This document shows, in pieces, positions 45,993-56,126 of a DNA stretch of 64,000 nt. The position numbers were made by a program, and so were the translations under genes. The stretch is taken from the NCBI GenBank assembly GCA_947685225.1, contig CANTUV010000014.1, positions 7,936,001-8,000,000 on the forward strand. Reading direction: 5' to 3'. Numbering within the stretch: the stretch's first letter is position 1; each line of letters opens with the position of its first letter. The notes beneath the pieces are model-generated. The model saw nothing but the letters and a program-made list of their open reading frames with translations. It ran no database searches and had not been told where the DNA came from. The DNA comes from Garcia nutans. Lineage: Eukaryota; Streptophyta; Magnoliopsida; Malpighiales; Euphorbiaceae.

Positions 45993-47648
45993 TGTTAGCG
46001 GCCTATTTACCTTGTTGCCTTGGACTGCAAGTGCATAGATCGTTCACAAGTAATATAATGATAAATAGAATATCGTTCCCACGAAGAAGGTAATTCTAAA
46101 TTCCAAATAATTAAACTTACTATTATTTGGATGAAAGAAATTGATTGAGAATTAAGGAACAAACTAATTGTAAATGATCCTTCAAAAAAAACTAATTGTA
46201 AATGAAATGCTTAAGTTTAAATTCGATGAAGATTAACTTAGAGAAGGTCACCTTAATTAATTTACTATGGATTTTTTAAAAGTATTGATTTAATTTAAGT
46301 CTTTCCTTGATTAATAGTTAAATTTTCCTAATTTAAGTTCTAGTCTATCTCTAGTACTATAACTAATATTGAATTTAACCTTATGTCTACTCTTGTGATT
46401 ATAAAAAAAATTAAATCAATTCATTAAGCTTTGTGAAATTCCTTTATCAACCTCTTAAGTGTTTAACTTATCTCTAAATGAAAACTTAACTTAAGATTGT
46501 TACCTCCTCGGACTAATATTATGATTTCACTCTCGTTCCATCACACAACATCTCAATTCAATTAATTATTGGCCAGGCAATTAAAGCATTAAGATTAAAA
46601 ATAACAAATTAATCAAAGGATACACTTAAATAAATCAAATAGGCATCAATAAATCCATAGTAAAAATAATGTAAGGAATCAACCCTAAATGGAAGTTTAG
46701 TTATTCATAATTAAAACAAAAGCAAGTAAATATTTAAAGACAATAATTGAAAACATGAAATTTTTTTAAAAAAAAAATTAAACTCTAATTCTCTTTTGGG
46801 TTGAGGAAGAACTCCACTTGGAACTTTAAATCTCTTCTTGAAACCAAACTTAACTCTTTTACTCCAAAGAAACTATCAAACTAAAAATTAAGTTTATTTC
46901 TTAATTTTGTAGATGGATGGATGGATGGATCCCCCTAAGACTTGGAGAATGCTTGTTTATATAGAGATTTGGAGACTTGATTTTGATGGTGGAGAAATTG
47001 TTTAAGTCAATCCCTTGAAACCTGGAGTGTTTTGGTCCTTAAAATCAGGTTACCAACCATCTTTTTGCTCCCCACGGGCATAGCTTTTGGTGCCATGGGC
47101 ATGGCCTAGTGAATATGTGCTGTCTCACTAACTTTTTAGTGCCTTTTTGTCTCCCACGAGCATGGCTTTTTTATTGCCACGACCGCAGCTTTTATTTGCC
47201 TTCTGTGACTTTCTTCCTTTCTTTTTGGTCAATAAGCATTTCTATCCCACAGTCGTGGCTTCTGGAATGCCACGGTCATAGGTTTGCATATGATTCTGTA
47301 ACTTCATCTTCTTTTGTTTTCTTCATTAGGCAGTAACGTTATCATTCCCATGGGCATGGCTTTTAGGATGCCACGGTCGTATGTTTCTTTTGTCTTCTGA
47401 ATTCTTTTTCTTCTCATTTTGGCAGATAAATTCAAATTTTAGGGTTTAATAGCCATGGGCGTGGTATCTGATTTCCTTGCCTTTTTACCTATTTTTTCTC
47501 CATTTTCACATGACTTTTAGTTAGAATCTTGTATCTTGATCTTCCATGCTAGAATGAGGGGAATCCTAACTTTCATCAAACTCAATCGAAAATGATTAAA
47601 AATAAGATTTGAATAACCCTAAATGTTAGCCAAAATTCAATTTTATCA
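45993..47648 (-). repeat. 3' LTR of element D
   Basis: Ends are TGTTAGCGGCC (45993) and, at 47648, a TCA that reads TGATAAAATTG on the element strand. The part 46000-46090 (GGACTGCAAGTGCATAGATC, ATCGTTCCCACGAAG) is typical of Athila-like LTR ends. Minus-strand TATA box CTATATAAAC lies at 46956-46965, with the motif array 47072-47465 upstream in U3. Beyond 47648, GTTTGTTGGAGT is a worn polypurine tract. A (GATG)n run lies at 46911-46931. Confidence 0.65.
47072..47465. promoter_or_regulatory. U3 array of CCATGGGCATGGC / GCCACGGTCGTAGG half-sites
   Basis: About nine imperfectly palindromic half-sites of 12-14 bp (near 47072, 47092, 47152, 47176, 47251, 47268, 47350, 47371, 47453), mostly in pairs about 20 bp apart. 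On the element strand they are 110-500 bp upstream of the LTR TATA box, where enhancer elements of LTR promoters are expected. Related sites recur upstream of the env-like ORF. Confidence 0.7.
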
Positions 47649-49090
47649 ACTCCAACAAACTTAAAATATTGTTTGTCCTCAAGCAATTAATAGACTTCAT
47701 TATATGTTAAGTTTATATATAAAAATTCAAATAGTTAAAATTTCAAAATTTTAAATCCAAAACTCAGCTCCATAACCAAATTCAATTCATTTTCACCTCT
47801 TTTACTGAAGAAATTTAATAAATTGCAATCAATTATTGAATTTTTAGATTAATAAATATTTTTTATGAAACTTAACCTATTCTCATATGTATGTCTAATT
47901 GAGATTTCTCCATTAATAGACATTTACTAACTCAAAGAAAATCAAAAAGACTTTTAAGGCTTGTAATGGGGTCTAAAAGGGTGAGGGCTAAATAACGCTA
48001 AATTGATTTAGTTACTTATCTCTGAAATATTTCTCAAGTTTTTGAATGCTGCTTTTATTACTCGAAGAATCCCTTGTTTTGTTCCCTTCTTGTTTCTCTC
48101 TTTTGCAGAATTGGGAAATATGCTCCTCTATTTTATTTTTTTATTTTTATTTTATCAAATATTTATTAATTTCCCCTAAAATTTAAACTTAGGAATTTAT
48201 TGTAGGAGTCATATAAATTCCTTCACTTCTTCTCCAATTTTAAATAATATGAGAAATTTCCAAAAGATACTTAACCTAGAAAAAGGAAGTCAATTGGCTA
48301 TTTTAACAAAGAAGAATTCATGCTAAAAAACATTTAATTTAAGCTTAAAGGGGAAAACTATAGGCATTGTTCAAAAACTAGTGGATATGGGAATTTGGCT
48401 CAATAAGCAATGTCTAAATTATTTTTTTTCTCTACTTAACAATGTTCAATTTCGCTTCAAAAGTTCTTTAAATATGTTCTAGTCCTAAGCAGAAAATATT
48501 GTAAAAGAATATAAACCTTTTCTAAATATTCATAATTAATTACTCTCACTCAAATCCAAAATCTCATTTGGTTTAAAATCTGTAAAGAAAAATTATTTTA
48601 CCAAGTGTTTTATTTTTAAATTTCAAAAATTTTAATTGAAAATTTTTAATATATAAAGTCACATACAAAAAGTCTATTGTGAAACCACTTTAATCTAAAA
48701 TATCAGAACTCATGCATTCAAAACATCAAACATTCCAAATGAAAATTTGTAAAAATGAAAATCCAACCATAAAATATTCATCCTAATCATAAAACCTGTA
48801 AAAAAACACGATAAGAACATTAAAATCACATGTGCTTTACTATTTTTAACTTGAAGAGAACTCACTAAACTTAAAATGCCACTGTCCTTACCAGTCAACA
48901 TCACCAGGAGGACGGTGATGCTGCGGTGGTGGGTAGTGCGATCTAAATTGAGCAAAAAAGCTATTGATTTGTTCACTTAGTCCTATCATTTGCATGGAAA
49001 CTGTTTAGATAACTTGCTCAACTCCTTCAAAGCATCCTTCCATTCTGTTGAATCTCTGCTCCCAAGCATCATTCCTGCAATTCATTTCTT
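47649..49090. other. Non-coding 3' region of element D with the conserved block
   Basis: Contains TTGTTTGTCCTCAAGCAA near 47670 and a block (47850-48490) distantly homologous to 8220-9400 and 38220-39400: TCTCCATTAATAGAC (47907), CAATGTCTAAATT (48408) and AAAAGTTCTTTAAATATG (48459). No credible gene. Confidence 0.55.
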
Positions 49091-49099
49091 ACTCAATAG

Positions 49100-50205
49100 A
49101 ATCAAGTCTAATAGATATATTTAAAAGAATTTGGGGGCATTGAGGGTCCTGCTTCAAAAGGTTGAGGAGGTGAATGGTGTTATTCTTCAATAACCTCAAA
49201 ATCTTCTACCTCCCTCGTCAATTCATCCTCATCAATCTCAATATTTACATTGGCAAGTCCTAATGGCATATACCTATGTCCTCTCTTTTCAGCTAATTTC
49301 ATTGCAAGGATAGTTACCATATTCATAGTGGTTTTTCTAAGGAATAAGTGTAAGATTATCATACCGAATCCCCCAAATAATCAGCAATTTTGGTTATCAT
49401 TCCTTCAATTACAATTTTTCCCTATTGTTTTATAACCTCTTCACATATTTTTGCAAACTAAAATCGTAAATTAAAAGGTTTTTTTATTAAGATACAGTAA
49501 AAGAAATGTAATTCCTTAGAATTCACGGTCCCTTGACTTTCCCCTTACCAAAGATTGTATTTGCTAAAATTGCATGAACATACCTATAGAATAGGTTAGT
49601 AAAGTTTGAAGCTTTTGAAATTTTGCTACTAAATCTACCTAACCCTCCCATCCTAGTCCACGTTTTTTTTTTTCATCAAAAGCTTATGTTCTTCCACTAG
49701 TCCCTTGCAAGTCAACCAAACCAATGGAATTCCCAAATTCTATTACACTCCAATGATAATCTCAATTGGCAAGCCTAAAATCAACTTTAACATTATTTGT
49801 GGCATACCTATCAGGTGGTGTAAATAAAAATGAACTTAAAAATTCTATTGTCAGCTTAACATATGTTGGAAAATGCATAAATGCAAACATAATCGATTGC
49901 ATATCAGTAAATATTTTCATCAAGTCATTACTCCAACCTAGTATCCTAATCAAATCTCCATCAATAAAACAAGAAAATACAATTCTTCTAATGCTAAGAT
50001 CATGATACCTTTTTCTTTGAATTTCATCCTTGAATTGTACTTGGCGAGGGTACATGTTTGGTGATTATGGTGGTAGTGGAGATGATTGCCTTTGCCTTTG
50101 TGCCAGCGGTGAATGAAGGGAAGATGGTAATGATGAAGATCTTTCTTGGTCATCCCTTGAACTTTCGCCTCTTAATTTTCTTCCAAGACTCTTTGTTCTA
50201 TGCAT
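49100..50205 (-). pseudogene. Athila-type ORF in the env position, degenerate
   Basis: From an ATG at 50203-50205 a basic, Ser/Gln-rich start (MHRTKSLGRKLRGESS) leads, after one in-frame TAA near 50066, into YPRQVQFKDEIQRKRYHDL and a hydrophobic-patterned domain (49762-50055) like the Arabidopsis Athila ORF1 family, whose role is unknown. A downstream acidic stretch (49180-49362, NVEIDEDELTREVEDFE-like) may be its C-terminal part. Several frame changes. It is preceded by its own TATA-like box and motif array (50340-50690), which suggests separate transcription. Confidence 0.6.
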
Positions 50206-50339
50206 TTTTAATGATTAATCTAATGAAAGCTGGTGAAATTTAGATGAAAATTGGAGTTTAGGAGTGAGGTAGGGCATGGGTTATGAGAAGAGAGTCATAG
50301 GTTTCAAATATGTGCATCCAAGGTTTGCAAAAAGTGAAG

Positions 50340-50690
50340 GAGAGAGAAAATAAAACAAATTTATAGTATCAGAGAGGTCACGGTCATGGGATTGCTTTGA
50401 CTGGTCAGCATTGTGGTTATCACCAATGCCACAATCATGGGTTTTTGAGTACCACAATCGTAGGTTTGAAAATGTTTCTACTACTTTCGCCTGGTTTCAT
50501 AACTTCAATTGGACAGATTCTTAATGAATCCCATGATTATAGGAATAGGGTTACCACGGTCATGGGTTCTATTTCTTTGTTGCCTTTAAAAATTCTCTTC
50601 TCCTACTCATTTGTCACATATTCATTTCTAATTCCACGGTCATGGGTATTATTTATCACAATAGTGGTTGTGATTTTGCCACTGGTTTTA
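50340..50690 (-). promoter_or_regulatory. Candidate promoter of the env-position ORF: TATA box plus CCACGGTCATGGG array
   Basis: On the element strand ACTATAAATT (50359-50368) lies about 155 bp before the ORF start. Upstream of it are about seven sites such as CACGGTCATGGG (50379), GCCACAATCATGGG (50428), ACCACAATCGTAGG (50450), ACCACGGTCATGGG (50553) and TCCACGGTCATGGG (50633). They match the sites in the element's own LTR U3. Confidence 0.6.
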
Positions 50691-50809
50691 TTTGTTATTT
50701 TAGTCCAAATTTTCTATAAGTAAATTTTAATACAAACATAATCAAAATGTTTTAAAAAATTATAAAATTAAATAAAACTATTGAAAACCATCAATTGGGC
50801 TGCCTCCCA

Positions 50810-52130
50810 ATAAGTGCTATGTTTATAGTCGATAGCCCAACTTTTTACGATTAGTTATTTGCTGAAGTGGTAGACACTCCCTTTGTCTACTGGATCACCA
50901 ATGTAATAAGGCTTCAAACGCTGTCCATTTACTTTAAAAATACCCTCCTTGATTTTGAATGTCAATTGCTCTATAGGAATATACTTTTACCACCTTAAAG
51001 GGTCCGGACCAGCGGGATATAAGCTTTCCTGAAAAAGTTCAATCTTGAATTGTACAAAAGGATGTGTTGGCCTTCATGGAATGATAGTGATTGAATATGC
51101 TTGTCATGCCATGCCTTTGTTCTTTTTTTATAGATCTTAGCATTCTCATATGCTTGAAATCGTATCTCATCAAGCTCACTTAGTTATAATAATCTCTTTT
51201 GTCCTGTTACATCCAAATTCATGTTCAATTACTTGATTGCCAATATGCTTTATGCTCAAGTTCAATAGGTTAATGACAAGCCTTCTCGAACACAAGTCGA
51301 TATGATGACATGCCAATTGGTGTTTTGAACGCTATGCAATAAGCCCAAAGTGCATGATCAAGTTTGAGCGACCAATCCTTTCTTTAATTATTGACTGCTT
51401 TCTCTAAAATCCATTTGAGTTCCCTATTCAAAATCTGTACTTGACCACTGGTTTGAGGATGGTATGGTGTTTCCACCTTATGGTATACTCCATATTTCTT
51501 AAGAAGAGAATCAAAGCTTTTATTGCAGAAGTGAGCACCACCATCACTGACCATCTCTCTAGGAACTTCAAATCTTGTGAAAATATTCTTTTCGATGAAT
51601 CTGGTTACTACCCTTGAATTATTTGTTGGATTTGCTATTTCTTCCACCCATTTTGAGACATAGTCGACTACTACCAAAATGTATTGATTATTGAATGATG
51701 GCGGAAATGGTCCCATATAATTAATTCCACAAACATTAAAAAGTTCAACTTCAAGGATTGAGATGACTCATATCTTGCTTCCTTGAAATGTTTTCGGCTC
51801 GTTAATAATGATCGCATGATTGAACAGAAGCACTTACAACTTTGTACATGGTAGGCCAAAAAAATTCAGATTGCCAAATTTTAGCAATTATTTTTGAAGT
51901 GTTGGAGTGGCCACCGCATTCTTTCGAATGACAAAATTCCAAAATACTTTTCATCTCCTCTTTTGGTACACATCTATGAATCATTCTATCCCCACAATGC
52001 TTAAATACTAGAGGTTCCTCCCATATATAATGTTTCACATCAAAAAGGAACTTCGTCCTTTATGTATAAGACATATCTGATGGCTTGCCAAATAATTAAC
52101 AAAGTCAGCGTACTAGAAAATATAATTTTT
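50810..52130 (-). pseudogene. Integrase of element D
   Basis: Zinc-binding region with HIWEEPLVF-type start, H...H in KECGGHSNTSKI and C..C remnants (51802-52038); catalytic core with ILVVVDYVSKWVE and SDGGAHF (second Asp) at 51384-51716. The expected catalytic Glu in the GQ-E-NRE block is Gln here (SGQVQILNRELK). C-terminal parts with HALWAY and SGPF continue to about 50900 with many stops. Inactive. Confidence 0.85.
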
Positions 52131-52139
52131 AATAGAGAA

Positions 52140-53600
52140 AAAGTTATTCATCAGGGAATGATTCATTAATGGGTATTGCTTCTTTATCTAGTTGCTTCTC
52201 CAATCTTGAAAGGTGATCTGCTACTAAATTTTTGGCTCTTTTTTATCTTTAATTTCCAAATCAAATTCTTGAAAAAGCAAAATCCACCTAATCAATCTTG
52301 GCTTAGCTTCCTTTTTACTCATAAGATATTTGATTATTTCATGGTTAGTATAAAAAAATAACCTTGTATCCTAATAGATAGGATCGGAATTTGTCAAGAG
52401 CAAATGCTATAGCAAGTATCTCTTTCTCTGATGTAGCATAATTTATTTGAGTTTCATCAAGGGTTCTACTTGTATAGTAAATAACATTGCTCTTTTTGTC
52501 CTTCTATTGACTTAATACAGCTGCAACTACATAATCACTTACATCACACATGAGTTCAAACGGTAAAGACCAATCCGGAGGTGAAATAATAGGAGTTGTA
52601 GTGAGGGCCTCCTTCAATATATTGAAAGCAAATAAACATTCATTAATAAACTTAAAAACAACATCTTTGTTTAATAATTCACACAAAGGTATAGAAATTT
52701 TAGAAAAGTCCTTTATAAAGTGCCTATAAAACCTTGTGTGTCCCAAGAAACCTCTAATTCCTCTAACATTGGTTGGTGGGGGTAATTTTTCAATTACTTC
52801 TACTTTAGCTTGATCTACTTCTATTCCTTTTTGAGAAACCTTATGTCCAAGTATAATTCTTTCTTTTACCATAAAATGACATTTTTCCAATTGAGAACAA
52901 TGTTTGTTTCTTCACATCTTTTGAGCACCTGTTCCAGATGTTGTAAACAATCATCAAAAGTAAAGTCATAAATAGTAAAGTCATCCATAAAGATTTCAAC
53001 AATTAATTTAACAATATCTGAAAATATAGTCATCATGCATCTTTAAAAGGTAGTTGGTGCATTGCATAGTCTGAAATGCATCCTACGATAATAAAAGTTT
53101 CATATGGGCATGTGAACATGGTCTTCTCTTGATCCTCCGAAGCAATGGGAATTTAAAAATATCCTGAAGAACTATCTAATAAACAAAAATAAGCATTTCT
53201 TGCAAATCTTTCTAGCATTTTATCAATAAATGGTAAAGAAAAATGATCTTTATGGGTTGCTTTACTTAACTTCCTATAGTCTATATAAACACGCCATCTT
53301 GTAATTGTTCTAGAGGGAATCAATTCATTGTTTTCATTTATTATCACAGTCATCCTTTCTTTTTTAGGAACTATATTTACAGGACTTACCCAAGAACTAT
53401 CAAAAATAGGATAAATTATTCATGCATCTAATAATTTAGTTACATATGCTTTAACTACCTTTTTCATATTCAGATTCAATCTCCTTTGTTGATTTATCAT
53501 AGGTTTAGAATTTTCTTCCAATAATATTTTATGCATACAAACTAACTAGCTAATTCCCTTAATATCAGATATAGTCCAAACTATTGCTTTGTCATATTTT
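52140..53600 (-). pseudogene. Reverse transcriptase and RNase H of element D
   Basis: RT fingers at 53153-53353 (WRVYIDYRKLSKATHKDHF, LPFIDKMLERF, CLLDSSSGYF), the FMDDF box near 52990 in place of the common YVDD, and thumb to RNase H in the open stretch 52504-52890 (EKCHFMVKERIILGHKVS, FLGHTRFYRHFIKDFSKI, PFELMCDVSDYVVAAVL). RNase H continues in broken frames to about 52140 (IYYTSRTLDE, ATSEKEILAI, LGYKVIF). The FMDDF variant and wording are Athila-typical. Confidence 0.85.
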
Positions 53601-53850
53601 CCAATTAGTTCCAAGGTTTGACTCAACTGATGTTTAGATAAATTAGCATTCACAATTATAGGCAATGAATCATTTGGTCCAAGAAATGCAAACCTGAGAT
53701 GGCCAAGAAGAAGCTTTAATTCTAATAATGGAGCTTTCTCAATAGATGGAGGGGTAGAGGCTTACCTTTTCCAATTTCTTCAAATTTCTAAAAATGCATG
53801 ATTGAAGCATAAGCAAATACTTCTTGATTTTCATTGTTTTGAGTTGAACT

Positions 53851-54985
53851 TCATATAAGACAAGTTTCTAAGGGATCTTTAATAAATTCTTGTTGAACAC
53901 AATCATTAATAATATCAATTCTGAAATAATCATCTATAAAAGTAGGATTTTTAGTGGCTTTACTCAAATTAAATTCCACCCTTTCACTACCTACTTGTAG
54001 GGTGAGCTTTCCTCCACAAACATTGATCATTGCTCCTGTAGTGGCTAAAAATGGCCTTCCAAGGATGAGTGGTATTTCTACATCTTCATCCATTTCAAGG
54101 ATCATAAAATCTACCGGAATGTAGAGTTTATCCACTTTCACAAGAACAACTTCAACTATCCCGATTGGGTATTTAATTGAATGATCTGCTAGTTGAAGAT
54201 ACATTCTTATTGGTTGAAGTTGGGTGAAGCTAATTTTTCTGCACATTGAATTAGGCATTAGACTAACACTAGCACCTAAATCATATAGGCCTTTATGAAA
54301 ATCCACTTCACCAATAGTACAAAGAATTGAAAAACTCCCTGGATCTTTTAATTTTAAAGGAAGCTTGTTTTGTATTATGGCATTACATTCTTCTATAAGT
54401 GCAATCTTAGCATTATCGTCTAGCTTTCTTTCATTGGATAACAATTCTTTAAGGAACTTTACATAGGTTGGCATTTGTGCAAGTGCTTCTGCAAAAGGAA
54501 TATTAATGTGAAGTTCTTTAAAAATCTCTAAAAAAAATTTCATATTGATTATCCATTTTTTGTTTTCTTAATCTTTGAGGGAAAAGAATAGGAGGCACAT
54601 ATGGTCTGGCAACTTCTTTTTGTGATTCCTTTTCTTGAGCTTCAATTTCTTTTTCTTTCTTACGATTAATGGTTTTCTTTGGTTGAGGATCTTCAAGTTG
54701 TAATCCGCTCCTTAATGTTATGGTTTTGTAATGTTCCTTAGGATTGATCTTAGGTTGGCTTAGTAGAGCCCCTAGATTGTGAGTGTTCAATGAACTTGGA
54801 ATTTTCCCAACTTTAGTTACAAGGCTCCTGTTTTGAATTGGCAATTGCTCAATTTTCAATTTAAGCTTGTCATATTGCTTTTCAAGCTTCTCAAACCTTT
54901 CTGATGTGGCTCTAATAAATTTTTCCAAGGCTGACTCATATGATGGCTTTTCTGGAGGGGGGAGGCCTTGATTTTGAGTTCTCAT
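53851..54985 (-). pseudogene. gag C-terminus and protease of element D
   Basis: 54518-54985 is the late gag segment with the YESALEKFIRATSERFEKLE coiled coil and ITLRSGLQLEDPQPKK. A frame change in a T8 run (about 54531-54538) leads to 53851-54543: KELHINIPFAEALAQMP, ECNAIIQNKLPLKLKDPGSF, the protease active site LYDLGASVSLMP and the terminal LILGRPFLATTGAMI. The N-terminal half of gag is missing because element C begins at 54995. Confidence 0.85.
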
Positions 54986-54994
54986 AAATGGAGG

Positions 54995-55939
54995 TGTGAA
55001 CCTCTAATTCCACCCAAAAAGGATTTGGATGAACATTCACTTGTTGTTGGGAGTCGCCACTCAGTTTTTTTTTTTTTGTTCAAAGGGTAAAACTAAGAAA
55101 ACCCTTGTTTGACTCCAATAATGCATCCAATGTAAAGGTTTCTAATCTACGAACCCAAGGAGGATTCAGGGACTATGTCATGCATTTGATTAACTTGCAA
55201 AAAAGAAACAAACCTTGCTTAGGATTTTCCCACTTCGAAGCTCCAGATCTTGTTTTCTTGGACCTTGGATTATGATTCTTGATTTCTACTTTCTTGATAT
55301 GATTTGAGTTGATTCCTGCAGCACAAGGTTAGATTTATGCAAAGAAGAGTAGAAAAGAAGCGCCTAAGCGTATAGGAAAATAGGGAGTTCGTCAACACGA
55401 AGTCCGGGCCCTTTCTGATTTTTCTGGGGGCTATTTATAGTGAAAATCAGACCAAATTCAGACCTGGATGGCGGTTGAATCGCTAGTCCCGGCGGTTGAA
55501 CCACCGTGGATGAAGGTTGACTTGCCAGAAGAGGGAAAAAGGGCGGCGGTTGAAACCCTACACGGCGGTCGAACCGATGTGCATGGCGGTTAGACTTCCA
55601 AAAGGGAAACTAGGCAGCTGAAACCCTACACGGCGGTCGAACCGCTGCGTGCGGCGGTTGAAACGCTGGTCACGGCGGTTGGACCGCTGCATGCGGCGGT
55701 TCGGCATCCAAAAAAAAACACATCAACTCGCACGATTTTCGCACAAACTGATTTTTCGGGAGCTACGGACCTCCAAAAAATATTCCGATACCATTTCTAC
55801 CATCCATGTGTCGTTCCGGACATTTTAAGTACCATATCAATATATCTCCGGTGAACTTTTCCAAAGTCACCCAGTCTGAGTCGGCATTTTGCGGTCTGGA
55901 GAAATCAGCTTTCCAAGCCTCAAAATTTGAGTATTCACA
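54995..55939 (-). repeat. 3' LTR of element C
   Basis: 945 bp, from TGTGAACC to ATTCACA, so the ends form the inverted pair TGTGAA/TTCACA. Minus-strand TATA box CTATAAATAG lies at 55431-55440, with the palindrome array upstream (55471-55705). GGAGTCGCCA at 55050-55059 equals ten bases of the tRNA-Arg 3' end. The right edge is followed by a polypurine tract, and the left edge breaks Athila gag. Confidence 0.7.
55471..55705. promoter_or_regulatory. U3 array of nine GCGGTTGGACCGC-type palindromes
   Basis: Units start at about 55471, 55492, 55546, 55565, 55586, 55633, 55654, 55675 and 55696. The best are GCGGTCGAACCGC (55633-55645) and GCGGTTGGACCGC (55675-55687), with GCGGT pairing with ACCGC. 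They begin 31 bp upstream of the LTR TATA box and are GC-rich within AT-rich DNA. Two identical sites precede the DUF7745-type gene at 58646-58679. Confidence 0.8.
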
Positions 55940-55956
55940 ATTGCCCCCTACTGGGG
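55940..55956 (-). other. Polypurine tract of element C
   Basis: ATTGCCCCCTACTGGGG on the plus strand, AGTAGGGGGCAAT on the element strand, directly beside the LTR and similar to that of element A. Confidence 0.65.
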
Positions 55957-55957
55957 T

Positions 55958-56126
55958 CCATAAAAATGATTTATGGGGCTCAGTGGTCGTCAGAAATGAG
56001 AATTTTGAGCAAGGTGCAAAAGACCGCGTTTTCACCTTTTCTTTATAAATAGGCTCATTTCTATTTCATTTTCATTTACTTTCATTCCTTCTCCTTCTTT
56101 CCTTTCCTCCAAACTTTCTCTCAACG
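55958..56126 (+). promoter_or_regulatory. Promoter and leader of the PMD-type gene
   Basis: TATAAATA at 56044-56051, a pyrimidine-rich leader, then the ATG at 56127. A CCATAAA/TTTATGG inverted repeat lies at 55958-55976. The promoter begins right at the inner edge of the LTR, so LTR U3 elements are 330-570 bp upstream of this TATA box on the opposite strand. Confidence 0.6.

Larger units (their letters stand above)
45993..54994 (-). mobile_element. Element D: Athila-type Ty3/gypsy retrotransposon, 5' part removed by element C
   Basis: Minus strand: truncated gag with protease (53851-54985), RT, RNase H and integrase (50810-53600), an env-position ORF (49100-50205) and a 3' LTR (45993-47648). 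The gag/protease wording (HINIPFAEALAQMP, KLKDPGSFSILC, DLGASVSLMP, LGRPFLAT) and the FMDDF RT box are diagnostic of Athila. The LTR of element C starts at 54995 inside gag. The 5' LTR is not in the window. Confidence 0.85.

Noticed and set aside
55044..55062. Possible primer-binding site of the Athila element
   Set aside because: GGAGTCGCCA matches a tRNA-Arg end but lies 55 bp inside the LTR of element C, and Athila gag is already broken at 54995.
55806..56048. 80-codon plus-strand frame across the LTR edge
   Set aside because: It lies across the U3 end, polypurine tract and TATA box; the PMD gene start at 56127 has better support.
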